Shown: positions 46,149 to 56,588 of the stretch, in pieces | How positions within the stretch are numbered: position 1 is the first letter of the stretch | Layout: each line of letters starts with the position of its first letter | NCBI RefSeq assembly: GCF_900143265.1 | Contig: NZ_FRDJ01000004.1 | Coordinates: 1-64,000 of the forward strand | Origin: Fervidobacterium gondwanense DSM 13020 | GTDB taxonomy: Bacteria; Thermotogota; Thermotogae; Thermotogales; Fervidobacteriaceae | Reading direction: 5' to 3' | Length of the DNA stretch: 64,000 nucleotides | Translations under genes and position numbers: made by a program | The notes under the pieces: model-generated | What the model saw: the letters and a program-made list of their open reading frames with translations, nothing else | What the model was told of the DNA's origin: nothing | Database searches by the model: none

Positions 46149-47672
46149 TTATTCACGTCTAAGATCATCTATCGCTTCGATTATTTCACTACCTCCAAAC
46201 ATGCGCCTTATCTCTTCCGCTCGTTCGGAATCAGACAGTTCCACAACTGCACCGATATCTCCAGTTCTTTGGAGTACAAAATGTTTATCAGCTTTCAGTG
46301 CTATCTGAGGCAGATGAGTAACAACTATCACTTGGTGATTCTTAGAGAGCTCACTCAGTTTATCGGCAAGTTTAACCGCCGTAAGTCCGCCAATCCCGGC
46401 ATCTATCTCATCGTAAACCAAAACATAAGTACTCACAAGGCTAAGTTCTATCGCAAGCATCAACCTGGAAAGTTCCCCGCCCGAAGCTATTTTTCTTAAA
46501 GGATATAACTGCCCGGTAGATAGTGTGCTCCCAACGAGTTCAACATCGTCTATGCCATCATTCGAAAGTGCCTTACTTTCGAAACTGAAATCTATCCGCG
46601 CGTTCATGTTGAGTTCTCTCAGATGTTTCTCTGTCTTACTCAGAATCTGTTTCGCGGCTTGCTTCCTTCTTTCACTAATCTTATTAGCCAACTCTTCGAG
46701 GTTCTTTTCTATCCTCAATTTTTCGACTGACGCATTATTTAAAATCTCTATAGTACGTTCAATTTCTTTAAGTTCTGCTTTCCACTTTGAGAGATTACTC
46801 AGCACATCTTCTACCGTTGGACCATATTTTCTTCTCAACTTTCTATAGACAGACAGCCTCGTCTCAATATCATCAAGATTTACTTCTTCGAGGTTTGACA
46901 ACTCTTTTGATATCTTATTGGTTAGCTCCGCTATTGATTCTACGGCGCTGTCGAGCAAACTTTGGTGTTCATCTTCTATCAGCGAATATATCTTTCTAAG
47001 GGAATACTCTATTTCTTCGAGTTGCTGGAAAGCGATGTTGTAATTTTGAAGCAGGTGCTGTATGTTCAGCGCCCTTTTATAATCGCTTTCCAGTCTACTT
47101 TCTTCTTCAACACTTAGATTCGCTCTCTCTATTTCCTCGATTCTTTCTCTAAGTTCTTCTGCCTTTTTAGATTCCACGTCGATATCGGACTTCGAAAGTA
47201 TTCTTATTAACTGCTGGTACTCTCTGTAAAGATTGGTGTATTCGTCGAGAAGTTCAGAATTTTCCGCGACATTGTCGAGGATACTCAATATGAAATCTTT
47301 GTCCAAGAGTTTCATATGAGAATTCTGCTTGTGGATAGTCACAACATTTGAAACAATGCTCTGAACAGCGTCTTTTCCAACAAGTTTTCCATCGATTTTG
47401 TAGAATATTCTCTTATTCTTTCTTTCGACAGTAAAAATATGCTGGCCCTTAGAAATCCCATATTCTTCTATATCTTCAGGAATGTACAAAACCATGTCTG
47501 CTGAAAAAGTGTCGCTCCGCAAGCTCTGGTAGTCTAAGAATGACCCTATAACATCGAGCAACAAACTCTTTCCAGTTCCTGTTTCGCCAGTGATCACGTT
47601 TAAGCCTTCAGAAAAGTATATGTCAACATTTTTTAGATACACATATTCGTTTATATGGAGGAGTTCTATCAG
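46149..47672 (-). CDS. recN: DNA repair protein RecN (SMC-like)
   Basis: SMC-like ATPase of double-strand break repair: Walker A ITGETGTGKSLLLD, a long coiled coil (about residues 155-345), signature KIASGGELSRLMLAIE and Walker B VLVYDEIDAGIGG, with VVTHLPQIA. At about 506 aa it is shorter than usual (550). The first ordinary start is GTG 47642, but the frame continues upstream with IELLHINEYVYLKNVD, matching the conserved RecN N-terminus. Between that and the next stop the only candidates are ATA 47669 or CTG 47672, the latter 6 bases after GGGGTGA. I give the CTG as the likeliest start. Last gene of corC-cdd-recN. Confidence 0.9.
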   Translation of the reverse strand: MIELLHINEYVYLKNVDIYFSEGLNVITGETGTGKSLLLDVIGSFLDYQSLRSDTFSADMVLYIPEDIEEYGISKGQHIFTVERKNKRIFYKIDGKLVGKDAVQSIVSNVVTIHKQNSHMKLLDKDFILSILDNVAENSELLDEYTNLYREYQQLIRILSKSDIDVESKKAEELRERIEEIERANLSVEEESRLESDYKRALNIQHLLQNYNIAFQQLEEIEYSLRKIYSLIEDEHQSLLDSAVESIAELTNKISKELSNLEEVNLDDIETRLSVYRKLRRKYGPTVEDVLSNLSKWKAELKEIERTIEILNNASVEKLRIEKNLEELANKISERRKQAAKQILSKTEKHLRELNMNARIDFSFESKALSNDGIDDVELVGSTLSTGQLYPLRKIASGGELSRLMLAIELSLVSTYVLVYDEIDAGIGGLTAVKLADKLSELSKNHQVIVVTHLPQIALKADKHFVLQRTGDIGAVVELSDSERAEEIRRMFGGSEIIEAIDDLRRE

Positions 47673-47700
47673 GATCCTTCACCCCTTGATTTTCAGTAGA

Positions 47701-49387
<1,687 letters not shown>

Positions 49388-49426
49388 AAATACTACACCT
49401 CCAATGGTCAATGTTATCTAAGAAAT

Positions 49427-49432
49427 ATTATA
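49427..49432 (-). promoter_or_regulatory. Extended -10 promoter for corC-cdd-recN
   Basis: TGATATAAT (extended -10) on the minus strand, 40 bases before the corC GTG. No -35 match at 17 bases. Confidence 0.6.
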
Positions 49433-49484
49433 TCATACAATAAAATCAAATTCATTTTGTTTATAGCAAAGCATGTGATATATG

Positions 49485-49493
49485 TGATATAAT
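49485..49493 (+). promoter_or_regulatory. Extended -10 promoter for the diguanylate cyclase gene
   Basis: TGATATAAT is followed 26 bases later by the TTG start with AAGGAGGGAT. It is divergent from the corC promoter about 55 bases away and has the same extended -10 form. Confidence 0.6.
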
Positions 49494-49518
49494 AGAAAAT
49501 AGTCAAGGAGGGATTGTT

Positions 49519-51079
49519 TTGAAAAATAGTTCTGTTAATACGTTACCTTTCACGTTTGATTTTGAGGTTGTTGCGAAAGCTCTTTCAAGATCAAAGATAT
49601 TTGTGATTGTTTTTGATGAATTCGGTCGTATCGTTAGATGTACCGATAATACTCCTGTTAAACTGAAGGGTAAAGAGATTCTTCTCGATGCTTTTGAAAA
49701 TTTCGGTGAAATAATAAAAAAAAACGATAGAAAAAGGCTTTTGTGAAGAAATCTTAGAATGTAAAAGAACTAAAGAAAAAATAAGAGCTATTGTTTTTAA
49801 AGGCCAAGCGTATTTGTGGATGATTGGCGAAGTAATAACCGAAAAGCTGTTGGTCGATGAGATTATATCTGAACGTCTTGAAACTTTATCAACGTATCTC
49901 GAGTTTGCGCCTGTCTTTTTCGTTGTTTTAGACGAAAATGGTATCATAAGTTACATTAACAATTGGACTCTGGAAAAAACTGGTTACAAATTTGCCGAGG
50001 TAATTGGGAAAAATTGGTTTGAAATATTCATTCCTGCAGACATTAGAAAGACACTATTAGAAGTTTTCGCGGATATAATGGACGGAAAAGTTGAGCTTCG
50101 TCAAACATACGAGAATGAAATCTTAGCAAAGGACGGTAGTACAATCACGGTACTTTGGGAAAACAAGCTCTTAACAAAAGGTGGAAAGCCGTACGGTACG
50201 ATAAGCGTTGGTGTGGATGTCACTGACCAGAAGGTGAAAGACTTCGAGGAACAAGTGCTGTTAGAAATACTTGATGCGTCATCAGATGCAAATTATCACG
50301 CTTCTATAAGCAAAATATCAAGGATCCTCTCAAAAACTTGCAACGCTCGAAAAGTTATAGGAACGATAAGGACTCCCGAGGAAGCAAAGAATATTGAATT
50401 GCTTAATATGGATAACACAGATAGAACTGAGTACTATAAATTTGAAAAGTCGACAGATGAAAAGACAATTACTTTAGAGATGCATTGCGGAACTTTGCCA
50501 AGTTACGCCACTTATAACTGCCTCCAAAATGTTGCAAACGTCCTAATTAACTTCTTAGACAGGATATATTACATTCAGAAACTTGAGGAAGCGTCTTTCA
50601 GAGACCCACTGACAAATTTATTCAACCGCCGTTACTTCATAATGATGCTCCAGTCTGAGATACGAAGGATAAAGAGGTACGGTGGAAATGCAAGTATTGT
50701 CATGATAGATTTAGATGGATTGAAGCAGATTAACGATACGCTTGGACATGATATGGGTGATTTAGCTATCAAGACACTGGCTCGAGCAATGCTTGAAAAT
50801 ACTCGTAATAGCGATATATGTGCGCGTTTTGGAGGCGACGAGTTCGCAATTTTACTTCCGAACACAACCATCCAAAACGCGCAGCTGACGATTCAGAGAT
50901 TGATGAATTATCTTGATAACTTAGACATAAAGGAATTCAAGGTTTCCATGAGTGCTGGTATAACTAAAATCTTACCGGAAGATGATACTGAAGGTATAAG
51001 CGTTTTAAAACGTGCCGATGAATTGCTCTACAAGGCAAAAAAAAGCGGAAAGCATGCTATTGTGGCTGATATTGTTTAA
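49519..51079 (+). CDS. PAS-PAS-GGDEF diguanylate cyclase, split by a frameshift at an A9 run
   Basis: Two frames join into one protein of 519 aa if one A is skipped in the nine-A run 49716-49724. Frame one (TTG 49519, AAGGAGGGAT before it) gives a PAS-like start (SRSKIFVIVFDEFGRIVRCT) and, unshifted, stops at 49746. Shifted reading continues without a stop through KGQAYLWMIGEVITEK into a PAS domain (FAPVFFVVLDENGIISYINN) and a GGDEF domain (DPLTNLFNRRYF, ARFGGDEFAILLPN). The active site is intact, and RNSD five residues before GGDEF is an RxxD inhibitory site. It should make cyclic di-GMP. An internal start at 49814 would still give a PAS-GGDEF protein. Confidence 0.88.
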
Positions 51080-51089
51080 TTTTGCAGTC

Positions 51090-52169
51090 TTATATCAAAT
51101 ACTTTTCTTTAATCTCTATATACGCATGTTTGATTTCCTCCAAGTCGTACTTACCCGGTGTCACGGCTATATGAGAAGCATTTGAAACTATTTTCGACCA
51201 ATTTTCTATATCTTCGTCGCTGATTTCCACACTTAGTGATACACCCAATAATTCGTAGAACTCTTCAAGAGAGCCATTGAATATCCTCAGGATTTCTTCC
51301 ACCTTATCTTTTGATTCAGTCAATGCCATTTTCAATTCATATGGTAAAAACACAGCAGTTGCAAGTCCATGCTTCACACCTTTTTCGGTTGTTAAAGAAT
51401 ATCCAAGTGCGTGTGCGATCGTTGTGCCAGTCTGCGCAATAACCATTCCTGCGAGCGTTGACGAGAACATTATACGTTCCCTGTAGTATTCATTGTCAGG
51501 ATCATCGAGCAGTTTTGGTAAGTAACTGTTTATTGTCCTTATACTTTCCAACGCAAGTGCGTCGCTGAAAGGCGTTGCTTTCCTTGAGATATATCCTTCA
51601 ACTGCGTGTGACAGAGCATCCAAGGCTGTTGAGATAGTTAGTTCCTTATTGAGTGTGACTGTATACTTGTAGTCAATAAGTGCAATCTTTGGGAAAATGC
51701 ATTCGTGAGAGAATCCTTTTTTCCTTCCGTTCACCGTTAGGACTGAATACTGAGTAACTTCACTCCCAGTTCCTGCGGTCGTTGGGATGCATATGATTGG
51801 TTTGGCACTACCATATTTGTCCTTTTCGTAAAGTTCTTCAGGTTTTAAGGAAGGATTTTCAAGTAAGACTGCAACCGCTTTCGCTGTATCCATAGGGCTC
51901 CCGCCGCCAAGCCCAATTACAACATCTGCATCGCTATACTTCCGAGCGATAAATTCGACAATTTCTAATGGCGGGTTCTCAGGTGTCTCATCAAATATGT
52001 AATAATGCTTGCCGTCAAGAACATCTAATGTGTCGTCCAAACTACCATTTTTCTTTGAGCTTTTCCCGCTGACGATAAGATATGTATCTCCTAAGGACTG
52101 AATTAGTTCTCTATTCTTAGAAACGATATCTCTTCCGTACAAGACTTTCGTGGGCATATAAAATCCCAT
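51090..52169 (-). CDS. Iron-containing alcohol dehydrogenase (BDH-like)
   Basis: Group III alcohol dehydrogenase: NAD(P)-binding VIGLGGGSPMDTAKA, PTTAGTGSEVTQYSV, and the iron ligands in TALDALSHAVEGY (Asp, His), AHALGY and KGVKHGLATA. Length 359 aa from ATG 52169, preceded by GAGGAGGTAGAGAAA. An open frame extends upstream, but it would run through the terminator of the SLH gene, so the shorter form is correct. It probably reduces aldehydes or ketones with NAD(P)H during fermentation. Confidence 0.92.
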   Translation of the reverse strand: MGFYMPTKVLYGRDIVSKNRELIQSLGDTYLIVSGKSSKKNGSLDDTLDVLDGKHYYIFDETPENPPLEIVEFIARKYSDADVVIGLGGGSPMDTAKAVAVLLENPSLKPEELYEKDKYGSAKPIICIPTTAGTGSEVTQYSVLTVNGRKKGFSHECIFPKIALIDYKYTVTLNKELTISTALDALSHAVEGYISRKATPFSDALALESIRTINSYLPKLLDDPDNEYYRERIMFSSTLAGMVIAQTGTTIAHALGYSLTTEKGVKHGLATAVFLPYELKMALTESKDKVEEILRIFNGSLEEFYELLGVSLSVEISDEDIENWSKIVSNASHIAVTPGKYDLEEIKHAYIEIKEKYLI

Positions 52170-52200
52170 TTTCTCTACCTCCTCGTTCAATTGCGATTTA

Positions 52201-52229
52201 AAAAGCTGGTCCGTGAAGGACCAGCTTTT
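52201..52229 (-). terminator. Rho-independent terminator after the SLH protein gene
   Basis: A 12-bp perfect stem AAAAGCTGGTCC/GGACCAGCTTTT with loop GTGAA; the minus-strand RNA continues with a U run (TTTTTAAATC). It separates the SLH operon from the alcohol dehydrogenase gene. Confidence 0.85.
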
Positions 52230-52253
52230 AGTCAAACTCGAACTGTAATTTTA

Positions 52254-53681
52254 TTATTGTTGCATCGCTAAGAAAAGTGCATACCCGCCGAGAGCAACTC
52301 CGATAATGGCAAGGACTAGTGCAAATGTGCCAGTTTGATTTGACTGAGCAACTCTGAGCTGTTCTTTGAGTTGCTCGTTTTCCTTCTCGAGTTGTGAGAC
52401 CTTATTCTCAAGTGTTTGCTGTTGATTGGCTACATTCAGTTTGAAACTATCGATTTCATTCCTAACTACTCCCAATTCCTGAGTATTTGAATTAATCTTA
52501 GTATTCAATGTGAGTATTTGCGATTTGACTTCTTCGACATTCTTATTAACTGATTCTATGTTCTTAGCGTTTGCTTTAACATCCTGTTCTAAACCATCAA
52601 CCCTGTCCTTCAAAACAGCAACATCGCCGGACACAACACTTACAACTGCCTTTACCTCTTCGAGTTCACCAGTAACGTTAGTAAGTTCTGTTATTTTCTT
52701 GTTAATATCGGCAACCTGTACTTTGAAGTCACTGTCTGCTTTTTCCAAAGCAGTGATTTTGCTCTGAAGCGTGTTTATCTGAGTTTGCAGCGAGGAGATA
52801 TTTGCCTTGAGCTGAGCTATATCAGAGTCCGAAGCACCAGATATATTCTTGATTTCCGTAGAGAGCGATTGAATTTTGCTCTGGATATCGGCAACATTCT
52901 TTTCTAAGCTTGAAACTTTTCCAGAGAGTGTAGACACGCTAACAGATGTATTTGAAATTTGTGCATTCGTTGATTTAAAGCTATCGTTCAGCGCATTTAT
53001 ACTCTTTTCTAAATCCGCAACTTTCTGAGCAATACTGTTGTTATTGTCTGTAAGTGACTTAACATTGTTCTTCAGCGTTGCAACATCGTTTTTCAGCGCG
53101 TTTATATCTTGTGCAAGTGTGTTCAAGCTCTGACCAGTTGGAGTAACGGAGATCAGAGACCTCAATTCCGTAACTTTACTAACAAGTGCATCGTAAAGTG
53201 CTTTAATGTCTGACACATCTGTCTTTACGCCTGATAGGTCTTTGCTCAAAATGTCAACATTTCCAGAGATAGTGTCAACTTTTGATGAAAGTGCGTCGAT
53301 CCTCGTGTTTATCGTTTTGTCAGCATTTCCAAGTGTAAGAATGCTATTTGACATCTCGTTTAACTGAGCAGTAATGTTAGCGGGAAGTGTTGTTTGTTGA
53401 GTTGTTGTCTGTGTTCCTGTTGGTATTTTCTTTTCAACCGCGGATATTCTGTCATTTAAAATATTCATAAGCCTATAAAGAGCAACAGCGAGTTGATATC
53501 TTGTCAAAGATTGATTTCCTTGAAACGTACCATCTGGCATACCGCTTAGAACTCCAAGTTTTGAAAGCTGTTCGACAGCCTCATAAGCCCAGTGGTTGGC
53601 TGGTACGTCTTTGTACGTTGCCGCAAAAGAAGTGGAAATAGTCAAAACCAAAGCGATTAGCAGAAATAACATCTTCTTCAT
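52254..53681 (-). CDS. SLH-domain coiled-coil envelope protein, Omp-alpha-like
   Basis: 475 aa from ATG 53681 (AGGAGGGGTATTAAG before it). Signal peptide (MKKMLFLLIALVLTISTSFA), one SLH domain (residues about 22-75: YKDVPANHWAYEAVEQLSKLG, GMPDGTFQGNQSLTRYQLAVAL), then about 350 residues of heptad coiled coil rich in Ser, Asn, Lys and Asp, and a C-terminal hydrophobic anchor (TGTFALVLAIIGVALGGYAL). This is the plan of Thermotoga Omp-alpha, which spans the space between cell wall and the sheath-like outer membrane. It follows cheB copy 2 by 34 bases and has a terminator. Confidence 0.88.
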   Translation of the reverse strand: MKKMLFLLIALVLTISTSFAATYKDVPANHWAYEAVEQLSKLGVLSGMPDGTFQGNQSLTRYQLAVALYRLMNILNDRISAVEKKIPTGTQTTTQQTTLPANITAQLNEMSNSILTLGNADKTINTRIDALSSKVDTISGNVDILSKDLSGVKTDVSDIKALYDALVSKVTELRSLISVTPTGQSLNTLAQDINALKNDVATLKNNVKSLTDNNNSIAQKVADLEKSINALNDSFKSTNAQISNTSVSVSTLSGKVSSLEKNVADIQSKIQSLSTEIKNISGASDSDIAQLKANISSLQTQINTLQSKITALEKADSDFKVQVADINKKITELTNVTGELEEVKAVVSVVSGDVAVLKDRVDGLEQDVKANAKNIESVNKNVEEVKSQILTLNTKINSNTQELGVVRNEIDSFKLNVANQQQTLENKVSQLEKENEQLKEQLRVAQSNQTGTFALVLAIIGVALGGYALFLAMQQ

Positions 53682-53715
53682 CTTAATACCCCTCCTTAAT
53701 AATAATTGTACTTCT

Positions 53716-54753
53716 TTAGATAATTTCAACTAATTTTTCGGGTATCTTATCGGCAGGGAGCACAAAATCTGCGTATCCTTCTTCAACGACCGATTTCGGC
53801 ATACCATAAACAACACATGTCTCTTGGCTTTCTGCAATAACGGTACCTTTAAAGAACTTAACTTTAAACGCACCTTTTGTACCGTCTTTTCCCATTCCTG
53901 TAAGGATGGCAGCAACAGTATTTTCTTTGTAAATTTCGGCTACTTTGTCAAGTGTATAATCTACGGCTGGCCTAACGTTATTGATTTTCTCAGTCTTTTT
54001 ATCTAAGTAAATGATTGCCTTTCTATCTTGGTACTTTATCCCCATATGGATATCGCCAGGCGCAACATAAACCCATCCAGGTTTTAAAATATCACCGTCC
54101 TCTGCTTCCTTCACCGTCAACTGAGAAATTCTATCCAACCTCTGCGCCAAGGATTTCGTAAAACCCGGCGGCATGTGTTGAACTAAAAGTATTGGCGCGG
54201 GGAACTCCTTCGGCAAAGCAGGAATCACAAGATCTAACGATCTCGGACCGCCTGTTGAAGACCCAATTACAACAATTTTTCCAGAGACCATTGTCTTAAC
54301 TTTTAGACCTGCCAAAGGTTTTCTTCTAAGCATCACCTGATTGAGACTTATCTTCATCGCATCTCGTATCTTTTGAACAAGTTCTGGTCCCATTTTGCGA
54401 AAGTCCATTGAGACACTTCCGGACGGTTTTGTAACGAAATCAACAGCTCCGAGCTCGAGTGCAAGTAATGTAATCTCGGCGCCTTCTTCTGTAAGGCTAC
54501 TGACCATTATAATCCTTGATGGCGCTCTTTTTATTATTTCTTTAAGCGCCTCTATTCCATTCAGCTTTGGCATTTCAACATCCATTGTTATAACGTCCGG
54601 CCTATGTTTTAGCGCAAGTTCAACAGCTTCCATTCCATCTTTGGCAGCAGCGACAAGTTCCATGTCTTGCTCCCTGTCTATAACATCTTTTAATATCATA
54701 CGCATGAAAGGCGAATCGTCGACTATCATAACTTTTATTTTTTCTTTTTCCAC
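53716..54753 (-). CDS. cheB: Chemotaxis protein-glutamate methylesterase CheB (copy 2)
   Basis: Receiver domain (KVMIVDDSPFMRM, phospho-Asp in ITMDVEMPKLNG, FVTKPSG) plus methylesterase domain with VVIGSSTGGPRSL (Ser), VQHMPPGFT (His) and ILTGMGKDG (Asp). 345 aa from GTG 54753, which has GGTGGTGAG before it and overlaps dgkA by 19 bases. A more canonical CheB than copy 1, with the shorter linker. It is in an operon with metabolic and envelope genes, not with other che genes. Confidence 0.92.
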   Translation of the reverse strand: MEKEKIKVMIVDDSPFMRMILKDVIDREQDMELVAAAKDGMEAVELALKHRPDVITMDVEMPKLNGIEALKEIIKRAPSRIIMVSSLTEEGAEITLLALELGAVDFVTKPSGSVSMDFRKMGPELVQKIRDAMKISLNQVMLRRKPLAGLKVKTMVSGKIVVIGSSTGGPRSLDLVIPALPKEFPAPILLVQHMPPGFTKSLAQRLDRISQLTVKEAEDGDILKPGWVYVAPGDIHMGIKYQDRKAIIYLDKKTEKINNVRPAVDYTLDKVAEIYKENTVAAILTGMGKDGTKGAFKVKFFKGTVIAESQETCVVYGMPKSVVEEGYADFVLPADKIPEKLVEII

Positions 54754-55250
54754 TTTCTCACCACCCGTATACTCAGCAAAGGAAACGCCACTGTTGATAT
54801 TATAGCAAAAATTTTGGCTATTTCCAAACTCCAATCAAAAAACATACTACCGAAAACGAGTATACCGACTGTAATTGAAAACAGTGCTGCCCAAAGTACA
54901 ACACCTGCACTAACATCCTTTATTATCTTTATAACCGGGTGGTATTCTTTGCTGTACAAATTCATTAAGTGCTCAATTATAGTGTTCACAAGCTCAGACC
55001 AAATAACAAAAAAGACGGCGAATATTATCCACAAGATATCCTCTCTTTTTATGGGGAGGAAAAATGTTGCTGTTATTACTACAAGTCCAACTAAAAAATG
55101 TATTCTAAGATTCCTCTCAGAAAGTATTGAATTGACAATACCTTCTATTGCGTGTGAGAAAGATTCCTTCAAATTACTCGAACCCAATTGTTCTCTTTCT
55201 TTTCCGTTCAATTCTTGGTTTGAAAACTTTATCTGTGAGCGTTGTTCCAA
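54735..55250 (-). CDS. dgkA: Diacylglycerol/undecaprenol kinase (DgkA family)
   Basis: Small membrane kinase of the prokaryotic DAGK family: HAIEGIVNSILSERNLRIHF, a hydrophobic pair, and WSELVNTIIEHLMNLYSKEYHPVIKIIKDVSAG, the conserved metal and ATP segment. An extra hydrophobic segment follows at the C-terminus. The upstream part of the frame overlaps the previous gene by 77 bases; the real start may be the TTG at the NLKES segment, about 24 codons in. In Gram-positives this gene often sits in the ybeY cluster. Confidence 0.85.
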   Translation of the reverse strand: MEQRSQIKFSNQELNGKEREQLGSSNLKESFSHAIEGIVNSILSERNLRIHFLVGLVVITATFFLPIKREDILWIIFAVFFVIWSELVNTIIEHLMNLYSKEYHPVIKIIKDVSAGVVLWAALFSITVGILVFGSMFFDWSLEIAKIFAIISTVAFPLLSIRVVRKWKKKK

Positions 55251-55770
55251 ACTTTATCGCCTCCACGTTTAGTTCGTAATACTTTGGACTCACTTCTTCC
55301 TTTACAGCCTCAAACAAAATATCAAAATCAACAAGTGCAGTTGCCTTTACAAGAGCGCCCAGGAGAATCATGTTTGAGACCATGACATTACCGAACTTTT
55401 CAATTGCCAGTTTGCTTGCAGGTACACTTATGATTCTCTTAGTTATTCGCTTGATCTCGTTAGGAATATCTGGTATATATGTGCTGTCGTACACTATTAT
55501 ACCATTAGTGGCTACATATTTTCCATGGCTTACCATGGAAGGATGCATGATTATCAAAGAATCGAATACTACTGCTCTCGGATAAAGTATCGGTTCATTT
55601 GAGACCAAAACGTCACAGTAGCTTGGACCCCCTCGGACCTGTTCACTGTAATTCTGAGTCTGAATAACGTATTTTTCAGCAATGACAAATGCCTCTGATA
55701 AAATATATCCTGCCAGCAAATTGCCTTGTCCACCAATACCAGCTATTCTAATAGAGAATGGTCTTGTCAT
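55174..55770 (-). CDS. 2-oxoacid:ferredoxin oxidoreductase gamma subunit
   Basis: Gamma-domain protein: SIRIAGIGGQGNLLAGYILSEA, TQNYSEQVRGGPSYCDVLVS, and GNVMVSNMILLGALVK are typical of the CoA-contacting gamma subunit of the KorC/VorC type. About 198 aa. ATG 55770 is used because AAGGGGG lies 8 bases before it. The last residues (RKRKRTIGFE) lie in the dgkA overlap. It works with the beta subunit directly upstream; alpha and ferredoxin-like delta subunits are absent here. Confidence 0.88.
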   Translation of the reverse strand: MTRPFSIRIAGIGGQGNLLAGYILSEAFVIAEKYVIQTQNYSEQVRGGPSYCDVLVSNEPILYPRAVVFDSLIIMHPSMVSHGKYVATNGIIVYDSTYIPDIPNEIKRITKRIISVPASKLAIEKFGNVMVSNMILLGALVKATALVDFDILFEAVKEEVSPKYYELNVEAIKFGTTLTDKVFKPRIERKRKRTIGFE

Positions 55771-55772
55771 TT

Positions 55773-56588
55773 TCATTCCCCCTTACTGTAAGTAAGTCTG
55801 TATCGAGTATAGAAATCTTGCTTCAAATCGTCTTTTCGGAATACACCAACAACTATCTTTCCTTTTAATTCATCCTCAGTCATTTTTTCAGCTTTTTCCT
55901 TCATAATCGTATTCTCTTTGAAGAAATCCATCATCTGCCATGGTTCTCTCAGACCGTTGTACCTTCCGTAGTAAGTATGGCAGTTCGACATGACTTCAAC
56001 AACAGCAGTGCCTTTGTGTAGTAATGCTTCCTTGATGTATTTAACAGTAAGTGCGTAATGGTAAACAGTTGATCTTGCAACGTAAGTGGCTCCCGCTGAA
56101 AGAGCCAATTTAACAACATCGAATTGTTCTTCTACATTTCCAAAAGGCATAGTGCCCGCTACTTTGCCGCCAGGTGTTGTTGGAGAATGCTGGCCACCCG
56201 TCATACCGTAAATCATGTTGTTGTATATTATTATGGTAAGATTTATATTTCTCCTACAAGCATGTATAAAGTGGTTACCACCTATAGCCGTTATGTCGCC
56301 ATCTCCACCCATAACGACGACCTTGAAATCAGGTCTTGTTAAGGCTACTCCAGTTGCGAACGCAATTGCACGACCGTGGAGTGTGTGCATTGTATTGAAA
56401 TCTAAGTACCCCGTCGATCTCGAAGAACAACCTATTCCTGAAACAACAGCTGTTTGATCAGGATTCAGACCAGATTGATCATAAGCATCTATAAAGCTTT
56501 TCAAGATGATGCCATTGCCACAGCCTGGACACCATACAGTGGGCCATCTGTCCTCTCTTAAATACTGTGTTAATTTATCTCTCTTCAC
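55773..56588 (-). CDS. 2-oxoacid:ferredoxin oxidoreductase beta subunit (TPP-binding)
   Basis: Beta subunit with the [4Fe-4S] and TPP region TVWCPGCGNG, VSGIGCSSR and the Mg-TPP motif VMGGDGDITAIGGNHFIHA. It converts 2-oxoacids and CoA to acyl-CoA, CO2 and reduced ferredoxin together with alpha and gamma. GTG 56588 is chosen, 6 bases after GGAGGTG, giving 271 aa. The first part overlaps the dCMP deaminase gene by 14 bases. Substrate (2-oxoglutarate, branched-chain oxoacid or other) is not decidable. Confidence 0.9.
   Translation of the reverse strand: MKRDKLTQYLREDRWPTVWCPGCGNGIILKSFIDAYDQSGLNPDQTAVVSGIGCSSRSTGYLDFNTMHTLHGRAIAFATGVALTRPDFKVVVMGGDGDITAIGGNHFIHACRRNINLTIIIYNNMIYGMTGGQHSPTTPGGKVAGTMPFGNVEEQFDVVKLALSAGATYVARSTVYHYALTVKYIKEALLHKGTAVVEVMSNCHTYYGRYNGLREPWQMMDFFKENTIMKEKAEKMTEDELKGKIVVGVFRKDDLKQDFYTRYRLTYSKGE

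Noticed and set aside
51090-52235. Longer alcohol dehydrogenase start at 52235
   Set aside because: It would run translation through the 52201-52229 terminator hairpin, and the family N-terminus begins at 52169.
52510-52767. Plus-strand open frame opposite the coiled-coil gene
   Set aside because: Low-complexity Ser/Thr/Leu product caused by the repetitive codons of the SLH protein on the other strand.
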